Shown here piece by piece: positions 1-5,250 of a DNA stretch of 7,468 bases. The position numbers were made by a program, and so were the translations under genes. Position 1 is the stretch's first letter. Every line of letters starts with the position of its first letter. Source of the DNA: JBAYJS01 sp041664985 (lineage in GTDB: Bacteria; Patescibacteriota; Patescibacteriia; Buchananbacterales; UBA6539); assembly GCA_041664985.1 (NCBI GenBank), contig JBAYJS010000050.1, positions 1 to 7,468 on the forward strand, in the 5' to 3' direction. The notes under the pieces are model-generated. The model saw only the letters and a list, made by a program, of their open reading frames with translations, was not told the DNA's origin and ran no database searches.

Positions 1-1
1 A

Positions 2-574
2 CTTACCGACCACGGTGAAAATGACGACTTTAGTCGGATTAACCACGCCATGGGTCTTTTGTCGGAAGCTAAAATTTATATTGATGATTCGGCCAGCGCC
101 GGGGTGATGGAAATTCGAACCAAAGCCAGACGCTTGCAATCCGAGCACGGTTTGGATTTGATTGTGATTGACTATTTGCAATTAATGGAAGGCCGCAGTA
201 ACAAAGAAAATCGCGTTCAGGAAGTTTCCGATATTTCCCGCAATTTAAAAGCGATCGCCCGCGAATTAAACGTGCCGGTTTTGGCTTTGTCCCAGCTTTC
301 CCGCGGCGTTGAATCTCGCGACAGTCATGTCCCCCGCTTGGCCGATTTGCGCGAATCCGGTTCAATTGAGCAGGATGCAGATGTGGTTTTGTTTATTTAT
401 CGGGAAAAAATGTATCATCAGGATTTACCGCCGGATAAAGCCAATATTTCCGAAATTCATATTGCCAAGCATCGTAACGGTCCAACCGGTAAAGTCAGAC
501 TATTTTTTGATGAGCATAATGTCACTTTCAAAAATTTGGATCGAAAAATTCCAGATGATGAAATAAATTTTTAA
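2..574 (+). CDS. dnaB: Replicative DNA helicase DnaB, C-terminal part (5' end cut by window edge)
   Basis: Hexameric ring helicase that unwinds DNA ahead of the replication fork using ATP. The frame is open from base 2, so the first ATG (base 50) is internal. The visible 190 residues are the end of the RecA-like motor domain. They show the Walker B segment LIVIDYLQL, the family block from NRVQE through ISRNLKAIAREL, NVPVLALSQLSRGVESR, DLRESGSIEQDADVVLFIYRE (read as two adjoining pieces), and the HRNGPTG motif near the C-terminus, where family members carry the arginine finger and DNA-facing loops. The N-terminal domain and the Walker A motif lie upstream of the window. The ending IPDDEINF is a normal short tail. 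A small membrane-protein ORF starts 17 bases downstream, so the gene probably heads the transcript running on to recR. Family identity is clear; no internal damage is visible. Confidence 0.96.
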   Translation, partial: LTDHGENDDFSRINHAMGLLSEAKIYIDDSASAGVMEIRTKARRLQSEHGLDLIVIDYLQLMEGRSNKENRVQEVSDISRNLKAIARELNVPVLALSQLSRGVESRDSHVPRLADLRESGSIEQDADVVLFIYREKMYHQDLPPDKANISEIHIAKHRNGPTGKVRLFFDEHNVTFKNLDRKIPDDEINF

Positions 575-591
575 ACTTTGGCTTTTTATTT

Positions 592-816
592 ATGCCAATT
601 TCGCCGCCGCTTGATTCGTTACCTTACAATCAAGGGCCTAAAAATAAAAAAGGGGTAGTTCTGCCATTTTTGGCAATTATTTTTAGTACTTTAATCACCG
701 CAATCATTGCTTTGGTTCAATTGTATTTGCAGTTGCCAAAAACATATTTATTGATTTTATTGCCAATTTGGCTTTTGGCAGATATTTTGATTTATTCCTA
801 TCTTAAAAAAAATTAA
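592..816 (+). CDS. Small two-helix membrane protein, function unknown
   Basis: A 74-residue protein I cannot assign to a family. Residues 1-21 are hydrophilic and proline/lysine-containing (ending in KNKKG). Two hydrophobic stretches follow, about residues 22-46 and 51-70, separated by QLPK, and the protein ends in KKN. This predicts a helical hairpin in the inner membrane. No catalytic or metal-binding motif is visible. The start has no recognisable Shine-Dalgarno sequence; it lies 17 bases after the dnaB stop. The stop codon shares its last base with the recR ATG (TAATG), which suggests translational coupling and supports the ORF being translated. Composition matches its AT-rich neighbours. 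A role related to replication or repair is not implied by the sequence; position alone puts it there. Confidence 0.7.
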   Translation: MPISPPLDSLPYNQGPKNKKGVVLPFLAIIFSTLITAIIALVQLYLQLPKTYLLILLPIWLLADILIYSYLKKN

Positions 817-1418
817 TGCCTCCATATTCGCCCTCAATAAAAAATTTAATTGATCAATTTTCCCACTTGCCCGGCATTGGACCAAAAACTGCCGAGCGGT
901 TAGTTTTTCATTTACTAAAACAATCCAAAGATGATTTGGCCAGATTCGGTTTGGCTTTGGAACATCTAAAAGATAAAATCGTGATTTGTCAGCAGTGTCA
1001 AAATTTTGCTGAAACCAATCCTTGTTTGATTTGCCAAGACAAAAAAAGAAATCAAAGTCTGGTTTGTTTGGTCGCTAAACCTCAGGATCTTTTTTCTTTG
1101 GAAAAAACCAATGAGTATACCGGCGTGTATCATGTTTTGGGTGGTGTAATTGATCCGTTGGCCGGGATTACACCGGACAAACTCAAAATCCGTGAGTTGG
1201 TTGAAAGAATAAAAAAAGGCCAAATCACTGAAGTTATTTTGGCTTTGAATTCGGACTTATCGGGTGAAACCACCATGCTTTATTTGACAAAACTATTGAA
1301 ACAATTTAAAACTATAAAGATCACTCGCTTGGCTCAGGGTTTGCCAATTGGCAGTGATTTGGAATATATCGACGAAGTAACCCTAACCTCTGCCATCAAA
1401 GGTAGAAAAGAGCTCTAG
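816..1418 (+). CDS. recR: Recombination mediator protein RecR
   Basis: RecR acts with RecF and RecO to load RecA onto gapped single-stranded DNA during recombinational repair. The 200-residue length is typical. Domains in order: a helix-hairpin-helix DNA-binding motif (LPGIGPKTAERL, residues 18-29), a four-cysteine zinc site (C58, C61, C70, C73), a Toprim domain (about residues 81-175, with HVLGG at 106-110), and the C-terminal signature RLAQGLPIGSDLEYIDEVTL (171-190). At the Toprim position where many RecR proteins have Glu (VVEEP type), this one has Ala87 (VAKP, codon GCT at 1074-1076). I believe Ala also occurs there in other RecR groups, so it is probably a normal variant. The start ATG overlaps the upstream stop by one base and has no Shine-Dalgarno, consistent with coupled translation. 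It ends in TAG, 15 bases before the next ORF. Confidence 0.96.
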   Translation: MPPYSPSIKNLIDQFSHLPGIGPKTAERLVFHLLKQSKDDLARFGLALEHLKDKIVICQQCQNFAETNPCLICQDKKRNQSLVCLVAKPQDLFSLEKTNEYTGVYHVLGGVIDPLAGITPDKLKIRELVERIKKGQITEVILALNSDLSGETTMLYLTKLLKQFKTIKITRLAQGLPIGSDLEYIDEVTLTSAIKGRKEL

Positions 1419-1424
1419 CTCATT

Positions 1425-1429
1425 GGAGA
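1425..1429 (+). promoter_or_regulatory. Shine-Dalgarno site of the small GC-rich ORF
   Basis: GGAGA lies just after the recR stop. Five bases separate the GGAG core from the ATG at 1434. It is one of only two clear ribosome binding sites in the window and is the main argument that this ORF is translated on the plus strand. Confidence 0.6.
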
Positions 1430-1433
1430 AAAC

Positions 1434-1802
1434 ATGAGAATCGACAGACCGACGGCTTTAGGGTCGGCAACTGCCGACCTCCTTACAAACGCAACGCCTT
1501 ACGTTGCCGCCAGTGCTAATTTGGGTCAGACGACTGACCCCAATGCCCCGGCTCGCATGACTGATCAAGCAGTGCAAAAGTCTTTTCTTGCCGAAGTTGA
1601 AAAGGCAACGCAAGAAATTGCCGCACCCGGCCAAACCATTGGTAATCAGCCAGCTGACAGTCGTCGAAAGGAACCTTTCCGAAGTCGTCGACGCCATCGG
1701 GTGCCTACGTCCGAACCAGAAAAACCGGCGCCGGTTGATTCGGTCGAATTTTCGGCCGAGGCCTTGGCTTTGGCCAAGCAAAACAAAAGCGCCCAAGGTT
1801 GA
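1434..1802 (+). CDS. Small disordered hypothetical protein, GC-rich and hairpin-dense
   Basis: A 122-residue ORF that I do not recognise. Residues 1-45 are rich in Ala, Thr, Pro and Asn. Residues 46-62 (AVQKSFLAEVEKATQEI) could form a helix. Residues 77-89 form a basic patch (RRKEPFRSRRRHR), followed by a Pro/Glu linker and a second possible helix, VDSVEFSAEALALAKQ (101-116). That last piece loosely recalls the tail of FlgM-type anti-sigma factors, but this is too short to rely on. No signal peptide or membrane segment is seen. A GGAG ribosome binding site sits 5 bases before the ATG, 15 bases after recR. The coding region is GC-rich (35 of 60 bases at 1441-1500), unlike recR, and carries at least seven short-loop inverted repeats besides the terminator. 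The other frames are also long and open, as expected for GC-rich DNA. A structured RNA rather than a protein gene is therefore a real alternative. Confidence 0.55.
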   Translation: MRIDRPTALGSATADLLTNATPYVAASANLGQTTDPNAPARMTDQAVQKSFLAEVEKATQEIAAPGQTIGNQPADSRRKEPFRSRRRHRVPTSEPEKPAPVDSVEFSAEALALAKQNKSAQG

Positions 1803-1823
1803 ACTTGAGCGCTTTCTTTTTTT
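1786..1823. terminator. Intrinsic terminator, probably bidirectional, between the recR-side genes and rplU
   Basis: AAAGCGC (1786-1792) pairs with GCGCTTT (1809-1815). After one C/A mismatch, CAAG (1794-1797) pairs with CTTG (1804-1807), around the loop GTTGAA. On the plus strand the stem is followed by C and seven T (1817-1823). On the minus strand the stem is followed by TTTTGTTTTG, so it can also end the rplU transcript, whose stop codon is at 1834. The 5' arm is inside the last codons of the ORF at 1434-1802. Confidence 0.88.
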
Positions 1824-1833
1824 ATCTGAGAGT

Positions 1834-2142
1834 TTAGATTTTTTCAATTTGGATTAAAGTGTATGGTTGTCGGTGGCCCACTTGCTTGTTGTAGCGAGTC
1901 TTGGCTTTATATTTGATAACTGACACTTTGTCGGCTTTGGCCTGTTTTAGGACTTTAGCTTCGACTTTGGTTGAAAGCAAAGGTTTGCCCACCTGGACGT
2001 CTTTGCCTTTTTCATCAGTGATCAAAAGAGTATCAAATTTGACGATTTCGCCGTCTTTTTTATTAAGTTTTTCAACTTTGATTTTATCGCCGGCTTTAAC
2101 TAAATATTGTTTACCGCCGGTTTTTATTACTGCTAAAGACAT
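1834..2142 (-). CDS. rplU: 50S ribosomal protein L21
   Basis: L21 binds 23S rRNA in the large ribosomal subunit. The protein starting at the ATG at 2142 is 102 residues, the usual length. It opens with MSLAVIKTGGKQYLVKAGD and ends with the family's C-terminal block RYNKQVGHRQPYTLIQIEKI (read as adjoining pieces). The frame stays open upstream to 2199, but that extension would start inside the -35 box and adds residues no L21 has, so I reject it. No Shine-Dalgarno sequence is seen before the ATG; the bases there read TTTTCCTT. The gene has its own promoter about 30 bases upstream and appears monocistronic: downstream is the shared terminator and a converging gene. The usual partner rpmA (L27) is not adjacent. 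Confidence 0.97.
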   Translation of the reverse strand: MSLAVIKTGGKQYLVKAGDKIKVEKLNKKDGEIVKFDTLLITDEKGKDVQVGKPLLSTKVEAKVLKQAKADKVSVIKYKAKTRYNKQVGHRQPYTLIQIEKI

Positions 2143-2170
2143 AAGGAAAATATTAATAATTAACCTTTTT

Positions 2171-2199
2171 AGTTTAGTCTTTTTGTCTAAAAAAGTCAA
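2171..2199 (-). promoter_or_regulatory. Sigma-70-type promoter of rplU
   Basis: Read on the minus strand, a -35 TTGACT (2199-2194) and a -10 TAAACT (2176-2171) are separated by exactly 17 bases. Transcription would start near 2164, giving a leader of about 22 bases before the rplU ATG. The -35 lies only five bases beyond the T-run of the purF terminator. Confidence 0.75.
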
Positions 2200-2204
2200 G
2201 GCAT

Positions 2205-2234
2205 AAAAAAAGCAGCATAACTAGGTTATGCTGC
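2205..2234 (-). terminator. Intrinsic terminator of the purF-like gene
   Basis: A perfect 10-bp stem, GCAGCATAAC (2212-2221) with GTTATGCTGC (2225-2234), closes a three-base TAG loop. Read on the minus strand it is followed by seven T (2211-2205). It overlaps the stop codon of the purF-like gene (2226-2228). On the plus strand no T-run follows, so it works in one direction only. Confidence 0.92.
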
Positions 2235-3653
2235 GCTTGGAAATTCATTGGTAAAACAACCCATGCAATGGCCGAGACCATAAGCGTTCACGACTTTCTT
2301 GAAGCCTGGAATCGAAAGGTAATGAAGTGAATCCGCACCGATAAACAGCTGGATTTCTTCAATCGTTCGGCTGGCAGCCGTAAGCAAACTGCCATCTTTA
2401 GTCTCGGTGCCGCCGTACGGGCAAGACGCGATCACTGGCGGTGAAAAACTAAGAACGTGAACTTCGGTCGCACCGGCAGCCCTAAGCATGTCAACGATTC
2501 TTTTGGAGGTTGTCGCCCGCACGATAGAATCGTCACCGATTGCTACCCGCTTACCGCGAACTACTGCCGGATCAATGCCGTGCTTAAGGATGATCAACTG
2601 ATCGCGATGACCCTGGGTATCGACTTGAAAGTTACGCAAGTCGTGCGCTCGGTTGATACCAAAGGCAAACGGAAGCCAAAAGTCCAAATCGACTTTTTCC
2701 AGCGCGGCTGGTCCTTCTTGAGCCAGCAAAGCCAATATCCGTTGGCGGCCATAGGCTTGGGCAAAACTCAAAGTGGCAGTGCGGCCAGAGTCAAGCACCG
2801 GCACGATCAGGTCAACTTTGGGCAATCTATCGCTTGTTGACAGCTCGTCAAAAAGTTCAAGACCAAGCGCCTCGCGGACTTTGGTGACACTGCGTCCCCA
2901 CAAGCAAGAATCCGGTCGGGCGGTATAGACAAAGTTGAACGAACAATGAGCGGTTTGGGATTTATCGCCATCAAGCCAGAAACTGTGAATATCTTGATCT
3001 GGCGAAATGACGATGACATGACCGGGTTTGACGTGTTTGATTGGCGTCGCACCAACAGTTCTGATGGCAGCATCTTCGGAGGCGAGAATGTGTCCCCCGC
3101 CGGGAAAACGGCCAAGGTGTAAAGGATGAACCGCCCGGCAATCGCACGCAGCAATAGTATATCCGTCCCAGATGATTACTACGGCGTAAGCCAAGGTTAA
3201 CCGATTCAGAACCGACAAAACACGTCCGACGATCCCTTCGCCACTTGACTTCTCAAGCAGGCGCAAAATGACTTCCGAGTCGGAAGTCGATTGGAAGGTT
3301 ACGCCCAAAGCTTCAAGTTCTGGGCGATATTGGTCGGCATCAAGAATTTCGCCGTTGTGAACTACGCTAATACATCCATCCTCGCTGACAAACGGATGAG
3401 CGTTTTGTAACAAATTGGCGCCAGCCGTGCCGTAACGGGTATGAGCCGAAGCGATTCTGCCAGGCAACGGTTTGAGCTTAAGCTTAGCCTGGAGATTTCT
3501 GATCATTCCTTCGGCTTTTGAAACGGTAATTTTTCCGTCTTGCCAGACACCAACACCGGCTGCCTGATGGCCCCGGCCTTGAATTGCAGTCAATGCTGCT
3601 AGTGCTATTTCAGCCGCATTATCCATTCCGGTAACATGAGCTATTCCGCACAT
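2226..3653 (-). CDS. purF: Amidophosphoribosyltransferase-like protein (divergent PurF)
   Basis: PurF makes 5-phosphoribosylamine from PRPP and glutamine, the first step of de novo purine synthesis. This 475-residue protein begins MCGI, so Cys2 is the N-terminal nucleophile of the glutaminase domain and no propeptide is present. Glutaminase motifs: QGRGHQAAG (25-33), TRYGTAG (72-78), HNG (99-101) and STSDSEV (122-128). The phosphoribosyltransferase half has YTARPDS (243-249), VPVLDSG (284-290) and the PRPP loop GDDSIVRATTS (373-383). Four cysteines, C237, C411, C463 and C466, sit where Bacillus-type PurF binds a [4Fe-4S] cluster. Differences from typical PurF: VRA for VRG in the PRPP loop, QGRGH for QHRGQ, and no recognisable RTFI-type flexible loop in residues 310-350. 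The gene is clearly richer in GC than its neighbours and has a good AGGGAGG ribosome binding site. No other purine gene is near. The family is sure; the exact reaction is less so. Confidence 0.9.
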   Translation of the reverse strand: MCGIAHVTGMDNAAEIALAALTAIQGRGHQAAGVGVWQDGKITVSKAEGMIRNLQAKLKLKPLPGRIASAHTRYGTAGANLLQNAHPFVSEDGCISVVHNGEILDADQYRPELEALGVTFQSTSDSEVILRLLEKSSGEGIVGRVLSVLNRLTLAYAVVIIWDGYTIAACDCRAVHPLHLGRFPGGGHILASEDAAIRTVGATPIKHVKPGHVIVISPDQDIHSFWLDGDKSQTAHCSFNFVYTARPDSCLWGRSVTKVREALGLELFDELSTSDRLPKVDLIVPVLDSGRTATLSFAQAYGRQRILALLAQEGPAALEKVDLDFWLPFAFGINRAHDLRNFQVDTQGHRDQLIILKHGIDPAVVRGKRVAIGDDSIVRATTSKRIVDMLRAAGATEVHVLSFSPPVIASCPYGGTETKDGSLLTAASRTIEEIQLFIGADSLHYLSIPGFKKVVNAYGLGHCMGCFTNEFPSAA

Positions 3654-3662
3654 ACTCTATAT

Positions 3663-3669
3663 CCTCCCT
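3663..3669 (-). promoter_or_regulatory. Shine-Dalgarno site of the purF-like gene
   Basis: On the minus strand AGGGAGG ends nine bases before the ATG at 3653. It fixes the start that places Cys2 directly after Met, as the N-terminal nucleophile mechanism requires. Most other genes here have nothing comparable. Confidence 0.85.
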
Positions 3670-3689
3670 CTGCCATGGTTGAATATTCC

Positions 3690-3727
3690 AAAATGTAAAA
3701 GGAGCTACGCCCCTCCGGCTACATTTT
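3690..3727 (-). repeat. Inverted repeat overlapping the purF -10 box and transcription start
   Basis: Outer arms AAAATGTA (3690-3697) and TACATTTT (3720-3727) are perfect complements. Inner arms GGAG (3701-3704) and CTCC (3713-3716) also pair. The outer right arm coincides with most of the purF -10 box, and the rest falls in the start of the leader. It could be an operator for a dimeric regulator, a leader hairpin, or a weak terminator for the upstream gene (minus-strand CTCC is followed by TTTTACATTTT). The sequence does not decide between these. Confidence 0.4.
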
Positions 3728-3751
3728 ACTTTTTGTTGGCGTGATTGTCAA
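3723..3751 (-). promoter_or_regulatory. Sigma-70-type promoter of the purF-like gene
   Basis: On the minus strand a perfect -35 TTGACA (3751-3746) and a -10 TAAAAT (3728-3723, one mismatch to TATAAT) are 17 bases apart. The start point would be near 3716, giving a leader of about 63 bases. The -35 begins three bases after the stop codon of the upstream membrane protein gene, so purF is probably transcribed independently of that operon. Confidence 0.85.
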
Positions 3752-3753
3752 AC

Positions 3754-5241
3754 CTAGAGTAATTTGGAGATGTAAAAGTCAACTGGCGCAAATTCGTCAG
3801 TTAAAACCTTGATTTTTGAGCTATTGGCAGGCTCTTTTTGCCAAAGATGATTTAAGAGTGGTTTTTGTTCCTCGTTAGCCATTTGCTGCATTTCGGCTAA
3901 AGACAGTCGCTGGTTATTTTTAGTTGCGATTAAAATTATATTTTGAAATTTATCCGTGTTACTACCGTCATAAAAATGAGCGGGAAAAATATAAACTTGG
4001 GGAAAATACTCTTTGATGGTTTTGTATTCAGCTTGGAAAAAAATGGATTTTTCCCCTGCCAACGCCGAAATGACATTCAAAACTAAAATACCATCATCAG
4101 CCAGCGAATCGTAAATTCGTTTCATTGCCTCTTTGGTGGTCAGTTGAAATGGGATTGAATAAAAAGAAGCATAGGCGTCGCCATAAACGACATCATATTT
4201 GGCTTGATTGTTGTTTAAAAAAATTCGGCCGTCTTCGTGAAAAATGGTCAGGCGCGGGTCGGGTTTTAAATTAAAAAATTTTTTGGCCACTTCGGTGACT
4301 TGCGGGTCGATTTCCACTACAGTCATTTTAGCGTTGGGTTTTCTTTTTAAAAAATCCATTGGTGCCAAATAAGCGCCGCCACCCAAAGTTAAAGCATTTT
4401 TAATTTCGGGTTTAAATAAATTATCAAGCTGATAAAGATACTGGTAAACCGAAAATAATTCCGGTGAATCGCGATAGATAATTGAATGAGATTCGGTAGC
4501 TAAATAAAGTGATCTGACCGGTCGCTGGTTTTTTGCATAAATTTGATCTTTGACCGTAATATGATTGTAAGTGCTGTCAGCTTCATAAACAAACGGCGTC
4601 GGTTTGACTAGATTAAGCAGCCAAAGTGCGATTACAAGTCCTAAAAAAGCGATTTTGATAATTTTTTTGCCGCCAAGTAAAGAAGTTATAAGTAAAACAA
4701 AACTTAAACCAAAAAGAATTTGGGTACTGCCAAAAGTCGGAATTAAATAAAAGCCGGCCAAAAAAGTGCCAAAAATTGAGCCGATAGTTGACAGGGCATA
4801 TAAATTTCCGGCCACGCCGCCGGATTCTTCAACGTTTTGAACTTTAAGGCGAATTGCGTAAGGTGAAACAATGCCTAAAATCAAGCTGGGCAAAGCAAAT
4901 AAAATTAAAGTGGCTAAAACCGAACCAAGTTTAATGCCAAATTTCAGGCAGTAAACAATTACCGGTTCTTTGATGACAGTGATTAATAAAATACTTAAAC
5001 CCGCCAAAAAAAGAACCTGGGCTAAAAAAGAAAGTTTAGGGTTGGTATTGGAAAATCGGCCACCCAAATAATAGCCCAAAGTCAAAGCACCTAAAATTAT
5101 GCCAATTAAACTGGCCCAAACATAAATAGATGTTCCTAAATATGGTGCTAAAATTCTCGAACCAATCAGTTCTAAAACCATTACGACTGATCCGGCAATA
5201 AAAATTATAATCCCCAATCGATCAATTTTTAATTTTGTCAT
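3754..5241 (-). CDS. Membrane protein fused to a spermidine synthase-like (methyltransferase-fold) domain
   Basis: A 495-residue fusion. Residues 1-212 hold about seven hydrophobic segments (roughly 9-29, 40-60, 71-92, 104-128, 145-168, 172-190, 195-212). The C-terminal half resembles the spermidine synthase SpeE: DSTYNHITVKD (222-232), the nucleotide-binding glycine loop LTLGGG (285-289 plus flank), VEIDPQV (309-315), Asp355 in GDAYASFY, and the late motif LTDEFAPVDFY (480-490). In true SpeE the loop is GGGDGG and the catalytic segment has D..DP-type acids. Here the loop reads GGGAYL and the segment DAYAS, so part of the usual aminopropyl-donor and polyamine contacts is missing. Such fused membrane proteins are often named spermidine synthase, but I would not infer polyamine synthesis. 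It starts nine bases after the DUF192 gene with no clear Shine-Dalgarno and is the last gene of the minus-strand run. Confidence 0.85.
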   Translation of the reverse strand: MTKLKIDRLGIIIFIAGSVVMVLELIGSRILAPYLGTSIYVWASLIGIILGALTLGYYLGGRFSNTNPKLSFLAQVLFLAGLSILLITVIKEPVIVYCLKFGIKLGSVLATLILFALPSLILGIVSPYAIRLKVQNVEESGGVAGNLYALSTIGSIFGTFLAGFYLIPTFGSTQILFGLSFVLLITSLLGGKKIIKIAFLGLVIALWLLNLVKPTPFVYEADSTYNHITVKDQIYAKNQRPVRSLYLATESHSIIYRDSPELFSVYQYLYQLDNLFKPEIKNALTLGGGAYLAPMDFLKRKPNAKMTVVEIDPQVTEVAKKFFNLKPDPRLTIFHEDGRIFLNNNQAKYDVVYGDAYASFYSIPFQLTTKEAMKRIYDSLADDGILVLNVISALAGEKSIFFQAEYKTIKEYFPQVYIFPAHFYDGSNTDKFQNIILIATKNNQRLSLAEMQQMANEEQKPLLNHLWQKEPANSSKIKVLTDEFAPVDFYISKLL

Positions 5242-5250
5242 TTTTTTTAT

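Noticed and set aside
1074..1076. Ala87 at the Toprim Glu position of RecR as a sign of lost function
   Set aside because: I recall RecR groups with Ala at this position, and all other motifs are intact, so it is more likely a lineage variant than a defect.
1800..1802. TGA as a sense codon (glycine code of Gracilibacteria/Absconditabacteria)
   Set aside because: None of the conserved genes contains an in-frame TGA, and reading through this one would enter the terminator.
1434..1823. Hairpin-dense stretch as a CRISPR array or REP-type repeat family
   Set aside because: The hairpins differ from each other in sequence, and there are no regularly spaced identical repeats.
1458..1847. 129-codon minus-strand ORF opposite the small GC-rich ORF
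   Set aside because: It would start inside the end of rplU, has no ribosome binding site, gives an odd Arg/Ser/Cys-rich protein, and lies antisense to an ORF with a good GGAG site. Long open frames on both strands are expected in GC-rich DNA.
1588..1857. 89-codon plus-strand ORF in another frame of the same region
   Set aside because: It runs through the terminator and into the 3' end of rplU, has no ribosome binding site, and looks like a shadow frame.
2143..2199. 19-residue N-terminal extension of L21
   Set aside because: It would begin inside the -35 box of the rplU promoter and adds residues absent from L21 proteins. The internal ATG at 2142 gives the normal length.
2457..2840. 127-codon plus-strand ORF opposite purF
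   Set aside because: It is antisense to the conserved phosphoribosyltransferase domain of purF, has no ribosome binding site, and shows no recognisable family.
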